Assembly: GCA_020310875.1 (NCBI GenBank)
Contig: CM035420.1
Span: 189,006,380-189,070,379 of the forward strand
DNA: 64,000 nt
Source: Ceratopteris richardii
Taxonomy: Eukaryota; Streptophyta; Polypodiopsida; Polypodiales; Pteridaceae
Direction: 5' to 3'
Positions within the stretch are counted from its first letter, which is position 1. Each line of letters begins with the position of its first letter. The position numbers and the translations under genes were made by a program. This document shows positions 32,831 to 42,200 of the stretch, one piece after another. The notes beneath the pieces are model-generated. The model had not been told where the DNA came from. It made no database searches and saw nothing but the letters and a program-made list of their open reading frames with translations.

Positions 32831-34436
32831 TCTGTTTATGTAGTCTCTCCTCTATTTCTTTTGTTTTTCACTTAAATATTCTCCTGAATGTCCATTTTCA
32901 CACAAAGTTGATCTAAGCTTTGATTACCATAATAAAGACTCTTCTAAGGTTTTAATAAATTCTGAGCTTCTTAGATTATACAATTGAGGCTATTTACAAT
33001 ATAATGTACAATTTCTACTATATGAAATACTTATCGAGCGTTTGTAGGGTTTTTAAGTTTCTTGTAGTTTTTTGCAAATAAATCCTGTTTTGGTGCTTGT
33101 ACAGATTCTCGGGAAGATTTCGATCTCTATTTAAAAGAAAAATCTTTCTCATAAAATATCTTTAAAAATTTATTAATAGAAATTGTTTATAAATATTGAC
33201 ATAAAGAAGTAGGCCATAAGCAATGTCTATCTCGGCTTTTACTCATGCAAAAAAAGAAGATTCTTGATCATATGGATTTTTGTTCAAATATTTGTATCAT
33301 CAAGAGATATTACACACGCTTCAAGAATCTTAAAAAAGGTTAGTAGGCCTACTATTAGAGCTACTATCCACACTAGTATTAGGGTTACTATTAGGGCTAA
33401 TATTAGGGCTACTATTAGAGCTACTTATTAGGGTCTGTATTCAACATTTCAGCCTCTTGTTCTATGTTTTTGCAAAGCATGCTTTAGATTAAACTCAAGA
33501 AAAAATTACAAGAAGGTTAAACAGAATTAGAAAGAAGGTTAATAACCGTTTCTCATCATTCAATTCCCTAAGCGATTGTAGCCTTGCCTCTTTGTCTTCC
33601 TTCAATTAAACATACAAGCTTTAATTTCTTCCTCTTTCGTCTGACTTTTCCCTCCCTCTTCCTCACCTAGTTTTCCCACTTTTTTTTTTTTGCATAGTCT
33701 ATGTATAAGAAACATCACGGTGTAGATAGGTGACCTTGACACCTAGCTTTTTTCCCATAACTTTACAAATGAGACTTGGAACACTTCCAAATCACTAATA
33801 ATACATGGATTTATTGAGATCTTTTGAAAAATTTACTATTAAACATGTTTGGACTCTCAAGCTAAGAGAAAAAGTCCATTTTAGTTTATGTTTCTATCTG
33901 TGTTTTATAATGCATGACCTAGTGTATAAGAGGTGCGTGTGTATCTTTACGTAATTTACAAGCTTCTTTGACCATTGCATGTATTGAACATCATATGTGC
34001 ATGTGCTTCTATGCTTGTGATTGAGTCAACCTTTGGTTTTTCATATTTAACTTATTAGCTCAAAACACTACTTGATTACACTCATAGGATGTGTAATTAT
34101 TAGCTAGGATTACTTACTCATGGGTGCTAGACATACTAGTTGTCAAGTAGAATATATATGCATGAAGACCATGTGGACTTAGAATGTCCACTCATGTTTT
34201 GCACTTCCCACACAACTAGCAGCCTAGTTGGGTCTGTAGTAAGTTTAGTTAGGGTTAGAGTAGTTAGGGCATTTAGAGAGTGGGCTTTGAGTGAGAGAAA
34301 GAGTGTTTTTGGATGTAGATTGTAGCGTAGAACATTTTTGTGTTTATCGGGCTCATATACCCTCTTATAAATGCACATGGCGTGGCATGTGCATTTACAA
34401 AAGGTCTATATATACATAAACATGCACATAGGTGCA
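32831..34436. other. Non-coding interval with a dispersed repeat
   Basis: No gene seen. About 33300-33600 is repeated in the same orientation at 52745-53215 (shared text CTTGTTCTATGTTTTTGC and ATTACAAGAAGGTTA), so it belongs to a dispersed repeat of unknown type. 33345-33430 carries short units of ACTATTAGGGCT. 34371-34394 is a perfect 9-bp-stem inverted repeat (ATGCACATG/CATGTGCAT). Confidence 0.6.
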
Positions 34437-35173
34437 TGTAGCTCAGTGATGAGTAGCACCTCCTTTAATGTCAATCCGGGAAGATGTGAGGATGGTATGA
34501 AGACCTCGAGCAAGTGGCGACACAAGTGCGTGAGTGAGAAGCACACAAGCATGCACACACATACACACACACGCGCACACACGGCAAGACAAAGAGAGAG
34601 AATCAATGGAGTTCTTTAGATTACTTTCAATAGCTCTTACAAGTTCGTTTCAATTACAATCTAACCTCAAAAATGAGCTCTCTAGCTCCTTTTATAGTCT
34701 TTGACTAGCTTTTGGCCCTGTCCAGACCTAGTGTCCGGCCTAGTTAAAAATTAGGTTCCAGGGCTTATTTGGGGGCTCAAACGAGATCTAAAAATTATGA
34801 AAATTGGTACGCAACTACTTCTAAGGCTCCTCAAGCTCAAGGACTCCTTGGCTTGCACAAAATGGAGCTACAAAAATGTGAAATGAGATTTACAATGATT
34901 ATTAGTGATAAAAATCACTGTTGTTGTAGGGATTTCTTCTAGTGATCTGCCATACATTTCTTCAAGCTCCCTACTTGCTCTTCTTCCCTGCATGTCCATC
35001 TCTCTGATTTGCATTAATGTCTTGAAAAAATATTGGCCTACTTGCCAGATCTTCTTTGACTGCCCTGTTTGCTTGTGCTGTCCCTTCGCTCGCTTGTGCT
35101 GTCCCTTCGCTCTGACTCCCTTCTTTGACTTTCACGTCTTGTAGGTCCTGATGTACCAAGGCTACTGCCAACA
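34437..35173 (-). repeat. Young gypsy 3' LTR
   Basis: 737 bp. It carries a TATAAAAG box (34688-34696, minus strand), an ACACAC-rich stretch near 34550-34580 and a 21-bp direct duplication GCTTGTGCTGTCCCTTCGCT at about 35073-35115. The first 136 bases on the minus strand also encode the end of the 1350-codon frame. The polypurine tract is at 35174-35187. Confidence 0.97.
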
Positions 35174-38100
35174 CCCCCCCCACTCTCGCGTCTGTCGCCC
35201 CTGACAGACCCTTGTCTAGCTGCTTTTTGGACGTAGTATTGTACCACATCGGCGGCGAGGTGGTGTTCTTCTAACCTGAGTCCCCTTGCTAGATCTGTCA
35301 GCAATGCATCCCAATTGACTGGCCCTGGGACATCTGGATGTGGCACCCGTAACTGCTCTGAGTGAATGGTTCGCTCCACAGCAAATAAATGGAGGAGATG
35401 TGAGGGTCTGGGTACAAATATTTCTGAGTGGTATTCCCAGAACCCTGTTATGAACATCTCTTCGAATGTTTGTTTAAAGCAGGCTGGGAGGTATTTTATT
35501 CTGGCGTGCCAAGCGTATATCACCTCTATGGAAGGAGTGGTGCTCATGTCATAAACTAAATCTTGGTTTCCTGTAAGGAATCCGACGCCTGAGAAGTGTG
35601 GGTCCTTGATATTCTTGAATGTCCTGAATGTAATAAGCATTAACTCAAAAATTTTCATGCACATCTGGGCCATTACATCAGGGGTATTCCTTAATCGGAT
35701 GCTCCAGTGCCGTATAGTGGAAATCATGTAATTGACGGTGGGAGGCCCTTGAGGGGGTGCTAGATAGACGTAGTTTAACCATTTGGCGCATCCCTTGATA
35801 GTCTTGACTGCAATGGTAAACTCTGGCCATGTGCGTCTGCGGAGTACAGGAACATAACAGGGGTTATATTTAATAAAAAGAGGCATATTCGTCCAGGTGC
35901 GAACCATCTCCGGGTAGGTTTCGAGGAGTCGGATCCTCCAAGTGGGTTGATGAATGGATCCTTTCTTGGCGCTCTCTGGGATATCATCTGGCCCAAATTG
36001 TGTAGCAAACGTTGGAGGTTTGCCACATCTATGTTGGATTTCTGCATTGTAGTCCGCCAGGAGTATACAATAGGGCACGTATTGATCATCATTGGTTCCG
36101 ATCCATCTATGGTGGGACATGCTGCGGAAGTATTCTGATTTAATAATAGTGTCCTCTATCTTTGCCATAGATTGGATTTGAACTGCTACTCGATCTTCAT
36201 GAGTTGATGCCGTTTTCTCTAGTGTTTGGAGCCACTCAGGTACTTCGATTTCTAGCGTATCCATTCCTTCTGCGGTTTGTTCACCACCTGGCATTGGCAT
36301 AGGAACGTAAGGTTCCTCATACGTCTCATCTACCTCGATGGGTACCAAATCCTCGGGTTCTGGTTCGACAACTGGAGAGGGTTGCCTTTCATGTGTGAGT
36401 AATCTTGCCTGTAATTCGGCCACCTGCTCTTTCAATGCCTTGACTTCCTCTGAAGTCGTGGTCGTTTCTGTGACTTTGGGTGCTGTCTGTTGCTCTTGGA
36501 GTTGATTGCGCAGCGCATCCCATTCCCTTTCCAAGTCATCATGAGCTTCTAATAGATCTGCATAGCTGTCCAAGATGGTCTTCATTGTCTCTGAGGGCAC
36601 AGCTTTAAACTGCTCTGGATCAATTTCGTGTGGAGAGCCTTCCATTGCAGCTTCTAGATTTGCTTCATTTTGCTGCTGCAATCTCTTGTTTTCCTCAAGG
36701 GCGGCCGCCATGTGTTTTCTGAGAAGTGCCAGGTTACGCCGGACTTTGAGATTATCGGCTTGGTATACCTCGAGCAAAGCTTCTAGTTGTTTGGCACCTG
36801 ATTCTGTCGAGGGTTGGGGTGCCGCCAATAAGGTTTGGTGAGCCTGCTCAAGCGTCGTGTAGCGTTGATTCAGTTCTGCATTTTCTGTTTGTAGAGTGAG
36901 AAATTGTCTTTGTAAGTTTTGATGGTGCGTTTCCAGATTCTGATACCGGTTGTCCAGAGCTTTGTACTCATGCTGGAGCTGGTGTACACATTGGTTTAAT
37001 GCTAAGAATATGTTATTTACATTAAATAATGCTGGGAAGGGTGAAGATGCAGGGGGAATGGGGGCGGGAATGGGAGAGGTGAATGATGTGGATGTACGTG
37101 GAGATGTGGGTGGAGGGGGTATGGGTGATGAAGGTGGCATGGGGGGAGGGAGCGGTGCTGTGGCAGGTGATGTTTCCATCGTGTCAACTGTTTGAGTGAC
37201 TGTGTAGATGGGAATCGTTGGTGGAGTGGATGTGACATCGGTGAACAGGGTGGTGAAGGTGGGCATGGTGACTCCCCCGAATTGGATTCCCGGGGAGAGT
37301 GGGATGCCCATGACAACGGTAGTGGTAGTGGATGTGGTAGTGTTAATGTCCTGCGGTGGAGTGAATTGTGTAGTGTGAGGTGGGGATGGGGGTGACAACG
37401 GTGCTTCCTGATATTCTTCTGCTTGCGCTGCCCCGCCTAGTGCTGATGTATTGATGTGAATTTGCTTCCCGGACCTCCTGGGACGAACGGGAACTCTTTT
37501 TTCAAACCTGTGGATGTAGGCCATTGCCTCATGAATGGCCTCGTCCAGTCCTACAGCGTCGGCATGAAGGTTCATGGACTCAATGAACAACTCGTCCACA
37601 CCTTCCTCCGCTAGCAAGTCGTTCATGAGTCTTTTGCCCTGTTCTAGAGACATCTTATGCTGTTCCTGAACCAGTCGCATGGTTCGATATAGTCTCTTGA
37701 TTTGTGCCGAATATGCTGGGGCACTTGCTAACTCGGAGAGTTCGTCATATTCTTGATGTTGTTCTTCGTCGGCTTCTTCTTCGTCTCCTCCTGCCTCTTG
37801 TTCATCTACATCGACTTCTACAACTTGGGGTTGGGTGGGGGCCGATGTTGTTTTGGGTTGTGGTTCCTGAGCTCGCGCTGCTTCCTCTTCGAGGTTAGAG
37901 TCATAGATTAATCTGGCAATTTCTTCATCCGTGAGGTCCTCAAGAGTAAATCCCTGCGGGAATTCCAAATCAGATGGAATGGGTGGAAACACCAGATTAG
38001 GCCCCTCCGTGCTTGGTCGTGGTAGCCGGATTGTGAATGGCCTAACTCGTCGTGTCTGGGGAGGGGTGATTTCTGGTGTAGCGGTAGCTCCCCTTGGTTG

Positions 38101-39090
38101 GGCACAGGGTAGTTGGACTCCCCCCCTCATCTTCTTTGATGGGGGACCTGCTGCTGATAGTCTTCTTTGGAATTCTTGGACTCGGGACCATACGAGTGCC
38201 CGCTGAACAGGCACATCATAAGCCAAGCATCTGTAGATTATTCTGGTCAGAGCACAACACCCGTGGAGCACATTCTTCTGTTTCTTGTTCCACCTTTGAT
38301 GTGCTAGCTGGATCTGGTCTATGATCCAGTGTGGCACATTGATGGGCAGGCTTTCGGTTTCTGCTAGATATAAACTGAACCATATTTTTTTCGGGGGCAT
38401 TGTGAATCGTTCTTGGGCGGGAAACGCAAAGTGTTGCATGATGGTTCGCAGGTGAAGCGCAATGGTAGGTGTCATTGCTACCATATCCTTCAACTTATTC
38501 AGATCCTTGTGCTTCATTCGACCTGGGACCATGGTTTCCTTTTCTGTGGGGATGTGCATGCCATACATTCCCAATGCTTCTCTTACCAGATTGAGGTCCA
38601 GCTTGAACCTTTTAAGCTCATTACCCGGCAGCAGTGATGGCAACACAAAGGTGTTGTCGCCTCCTTTGGCCCTGCTCGGCGTGATTGTACTGATCAGATA
38701 TGAACATCGTAAAAAATCCGGCTTTGGTATGTGAGTCCTGAAATAACTTTCCACACCTGCTTTGACCCAAACTGATCTCATGACTTCGGCATTTTGGTAG
38801 CTTTCAAATTCGCGTGTGAAAAAGTGGTATCGACCCCATTTGCCATTGAATTCCAATTCTGCTTCCCAGAAGTAGGTTCCATCGCCCAGTGGTCCAGCAA
38901 CATCACTGAACCAATGCGCATGCTTACCTACTTGAGAAGTGTGTCCTTGAGGAGGATCCTGGATGGGGAGCACATGCACTTCTCGAAGCTCTTGCGGTCT
39001 TGCGGTGAGGCGTGGCTCAAGGAGAAGTGTTTCTATGTCCACGATCTGGGGACCAGATCCGGCTTGAGAGCTGGTACCTGCTTCTGCCAT
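35038..39090 (-). CDS. Extra 1350-codon frame of the young gypsy (function unknown)
   Basis: The second frame, after pol and in sense. Residues about 40-310 form a conserved globular-looking region (HAHWFSDVAGP, GTYFWEAELEF, IPKPDFLR, GMHIPTEKET, KKIWFSLYLAE, CALTRIIYRCLAYDV). About 320-690 is Pro/Thr/Glu-rich and probably disordered. About 695-910 is strongly coiled-coil (QLQHEYKALDNRYQNLE, EELKALKEQVAELQ-like heptads). About 975-1290 is a second conserved region rich in Trp and Tyr. The last 45 residues are Arg/Ser-rich ([14 protein letters not shown]) and lie inside the LTR. I recognise no family. It is not an obvious envelope: there is no signal peptide or membrane segment. Old copies at 57.3-61.5 kb keep the same order of regions, so it is a stable part of the family. 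A splice-acceptor-like TATTCTCACAG ends 21 bases before the ATG, so a spliced message is plausible. Confidence 0.85.
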   Translation of the reverse strand: MAEAGTSSQAGSGPQIVDIETLLLEPRLTARPQELREVHVLPIQDPPQGHTSQVGKHAHWFSDVAGPLGDGTYFWEAELEFNGKWGRYHFFTREFESYQNAEVMRSVWVKAGVESYFRTHIPKPDFLRCSYLISTITPSRAKGGDNTFVLPSLLPGNELKRFKLDLNLVREALGMYGMHIPTEKETMVPGRMKHKDLNKLKDMVAMTPTIALHLRTIMQHFAFPAQERFTMPPKKIWFSLYLAETESLPINVPHWIIDQIQLAHQRWNKKQKNVLHGCCALTRIIYRCLAYDVPVQRALVWSRVQEFQRRLSAAGPPSKKMRGGVQLPCAQPRGATATPEITPPQTRRVRPFTIRLPRPSTEGPNLVFPPIPSDLEFPQGFTLEDLTDEEIARLIYDSNLEEEAARAQEPQPKTTSAPTQPQVVEVDVDEQEAGGDEEEADEEQHQEYDELSELASAPAYSAQIKRLYRTMRLVQEQHKMSLEQGKRLMNDLLAEEGVDELFIESMNLHADAVGLDEAIHEAMAYIHRFEKRVPVRPRRSGKQIHINTSALGGAAQAEEYQEAPLSPPSPPHTTQFTPPQDINTTTSTTTTVVMGIPLSPGIQFGGVTMPTFTTLFTDVTSTPPTIPIYTVTQTVDTMETSPATAPLPPPMPPSSPIPPPPTSPRTSTSFTSPIPAPIPPASSPFPALFNVNNIFLALNQCVHQLQHEYKALDNRYQNLETHHQNLQRQFLTLQTENAELNQRYTTLEQAHQTLLAAPQPSTESGAKQLEALLEVYQADNLKVRRNLALLRKHMAAALEENKRLQQQNEANLEAAMEGSPHEIDPEQFKAVPSETMKTILDSYADLLEAHDDLEREWDALRNQLQEQQTAPKVTETTTTSEEVKALKEQVAELQARLLTHERQPSPVVEPEPEDLVPIEVDETYEEPYVPMPMPGGEQTAEGMDTLEIEVPEWLQTLEKTASTHEDRVAVQIQSMAKIEDTIIKSEYFRSMSHHRWIGTNDDQYVPYCILLADYNAEIQHRCGKPPTFATQFGPDDIPESAKKGSIHQPTWRIRLLETYPEMVRTWTNMPLFIKYNPCYVPVLRRRTWPEFTIAVKTIKGCAKWLNYVYLAPPQGPPTVNYMISTIRHWSIRLRNTPDVMAQMCMKIFELMLITFRTFKNIKDPHFSGVGFLTGNQDLVYDMSTTPSIEVIYAWHARIKYLPACFKQTFEEMFITGFWEYHSEIFVPRPSHLLHLFAVERTIHSEQLRVPHPDVPGPVNWDALLTDLARGLRLEEHHLAADVVQYYVQKAARQGSVRGDRRESGGGVGSSLGTSGPTRRESQRRESERRDSTSERRDSTSKQGSQRRSGK

Positions 39091-39110
39091 GGCCTGTTTG
39101 CTGATTGGTT

Positions 39111-39125
39111 CTGTGAGAATATAGA
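39111..39125 (-). promoter_or_regulatory. Possible 3' splice site before the extra frame
   Basis: On the minus strand a pyrimidine-rich TATTCTCACAG precedes the ATG at 39090 in the 204-bp gap between the two frames. Downstream frames of plant gypsy elements are known to be expressed from spliced RNA in some lineages. A matching donor was not assigned. Confidence 0.4.
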
Positions 39126-39294
39126 ACCAAGTGTTAACATCGTAATGGACAAAATAAATCCGTTGTTGTCCCCGTTACAACATTAACATGAGATGGATGA
39201 TGAGTTAGTGGTTAGTAAGTGCATGAAGACAGTGTGTGTAGTTAGTGCTTGTGTTGTCCTAGGAGACTACTGCAGTTAGTAAGTGGGTACGGAT

Positions 39295-42200
39295 TTACAC
39301 ATTGGGGTCGGGGGGTTTATTACAGGCCCTAGGCTGCCAAATGCAGTGAGTGGGCTTTGCCTTCGGTTTCGGAGAGTCTTTACAGAGCCTTCTCGGTGTC
39401 GTGGTTTGCAGATGAGGCCTTTTTGGGACCCATTTACAATTGATTACATGTACGCTCTTGGGTTTTGGTGTGTACATGAGTGTCGAGAACGAGTGAAATC
39501 TGGCAGTATGCGTCGCTGCGTTATGCTGTTTAAGTTGTGGCCTCAGCGTAGCTACTTGTGCCATCAAGCAAGCCTTAGGCACCCAAATTTGTCTTGATTG
39601 TGGGCTTGCCTTCATCGACTTCTTGGGCACCCAAATAGATTTTACTTTAGCAGAAGAATTTCTGAAGGACTTCTTATTAGCGTTGCGTTGTTGGTCACTA
39701 ATAAGAGGCTTTGCCCCTGTAGTTGACGGTGGTGCAACCGGTCGTTCGCCTTTCCGCACCCATACCTGGTCTATTTTCTGGGCTGTTCTGCTGAGCAGGT
39801 ACCTTTGATCTCTGACATAGGTAGTACCCTGCTTCTTCTGCCTTTGATCCACCTTGGGTTGCTGCCTCCTTCTAGCCTTTGGAAAAGAAGGGAGTTCCGT
39901 TGCATTCCTGACTCCTTTTTTGCAAATATCATTCCTCTGCAACACATAGTTTTGGACAAGAACAGCATGGTCATCTTCATGTGTACCCCTGGAAGGACCA
40001 GGAGTCTGTGCCTTTCCTAGTTCCTTGAGTGCTCCATTGTCTAATTCTACTGTAACTCGACTATGATTGACCCAAACCTGGAGAAGTCCACTTCTTAGGT
40101 TTAGATTGATTGCTTGGTCATAGATCCAATCCTGACCCAAGACGAGAGGTTCAGTGAGATCCTCATCTTGACACACTAGTACTTTAACGGTCATTGCCTC
40201 CTCGTGAATGTAGAGGGGGAGTTCCACCTCGCCCATGCAAGGGGTTTCCACGCCTCCCAATCCTATGAGGTATGCTTCCACAGGTTGGACAGTTAACTGT
40301 AACTCTTGATAGTAAGACATTCTAACAGCACTAGTGGCTGCACCTGAGTCAATCAAGGCTCTTACAGTCCTTGCACTTTTTCCTTGTCCTATATCTAGGG
40401 TTACGAAAGGACGTCGATCAGTTATCCTAGGTGAGCTGGTTCCTGCGACTTCACACATTGCCACATGATATCCTTGATCTGCATAGTCATTTGTCCTAGG
40501 CTGCTCTCTACCTTGCCTACGTAATTTCATCCTTCTAATGCGTTCTAAAGCTTCTGCTTGAGCTTCTTCCCGCACTCGCTTTTCTTCCTCTTTGCGTTTC
40601 TTAGCAGTATTGAGTCGGCTAAGCATTTCTTCCGTGAGGGGTTCCTGGTACAACTTGACTCTGCAACCGCTAATATAGTTTGGGAGAACATCACCCTCTA
40701 ATGTGGCCAATTGTACCGCTCCGCTTGTGGAGATCCTATTGATGATCATAGGTCCGTAGCCTCTCTTTTCTAGCTTCCTCGCGTGTTGTTTGAGTGTATA
40801 GACCAAGACTAGATCTCCTGCTTTCAAGCCTTTATCTTTCACATGGGCATCGAAATATGCCTTCTGTCTCTTCTTGGCGGCATATATTCCTGCAGCGGCT
40901 CTTAGTCTTGTTTCCCCTAATCGTTCAAGGTCAAAGATCCTAGAGGAGAGTTCGTGACCTGTCCATTCGTGTTCTTGTGCTACTCTCAATGTAGGGATTA
41001 GGAAGTCCAAGGGTAGCACAGCGTTTTGGCCGAATACCATCTGAAAGGGGGTGGCTTGGAGTACCGTTTTGTAGGCAACTCGGTATGCCCAAACAGCATG
41101 GTGTAGCTGTTTGTCCCAATCAGAGCGTTTAGTGTTCACTAATTTCGTCAGTACATTGCATAGAATCTTATTAGTGCTCTCAGCTTGTCCATTAGCTTGA
41201 GGGTGATAAGGGGCAGACTTCTTGTGTATTACCAAGAATTCTTGGAGTAGATTTTCAATCACTTCGTTCAAGAAATGAGTGCCTCTATCACTTACAAGCT
41301 CTATGGGTAGTCCATATCTCGTGAATACATTCTCAAACAAGAATTTGGCAGTTGTTTGAGCATCGTTCTTGGTTGTAGCTTTTACCTCTACCCACTTGGT
41401 GAGATAATCTGTTGCCACAATGATGTATTCCGCATGAGAACCTTTCGCTGGGGGATTAATAGGACCTACGAAGTCTATTCCCCACTTAGAGAATGCACGT
41501 CCACCCATCATAGGTTTCAGTGGCATCTCATCTTTGCGTATAGGATACTGAGTCCTTTGACAGATATCACACCGTTTCACATAGGTATGTGCATCCATGT
41601 GAAGTGTAGGCCACCAAAAGCCCGCAAATAGTATTGCCTTGATTACCCGATCTGGTCCAAAGTGTCCTCCTGCTACACCTTGGTGAGCAGTTTCTAAGAT
41701 CTTAAGATACTCACTTTCATGGACACACAGTCTCAGGTAACCATCTTTACCGCGCCTATATAGATTATCACCTATGAGTGAATAATCCAGGGCTTCTTGT
41801 GCTAAACTCCTTTTCCTAGCTAGAGTCATGTCTGGGGGGAATGTGTTTGTCCGCAAGAATGATACTAGAGGTTCACTCCAATCTGGCACAATGGATACTT
41901 GATAGAGAGTGGCATGTTCCACAGGTGGTTTAGTGCAACAGATTGGGCATTCCTTGCACAACTTCTGGACATCCGCTTCCATAGTGGGCCAGTGCACTCC
42001 GAATCTCTTTAGAGTCTGTAAAGTTCGTTGTTTTGAATGGTGTTGCTCTAATGCACCTACATGTGCTAATTGCAACCATTTAGCGTACTCATCCTCTTCT
42101 ACGCAACAAGCCAAGATCCCTTGATCTGTGTGCTTGTACATGCTCCCGGCCATGATGTGATACTTTTGGGCTTTTACGATCTCTCTATTCCGTGTGTTTA

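Noticed and set aside
33345-33430. TTAGGG-containing short repeats as an interstitial telomere
   Set aside because: Units are ACTATTAGGGCT-like with a 12-bp period, not tandem TTTAGGG, and only a handful are present.
36950-37395. Gly/Asp-rich plus-strand frames (GGMGAGMGEV, GSGSGCGSV)
   Set aside because: Antisense shadows of the Pro/Thr-rich segment of the minus-strand 1350-codon frame.
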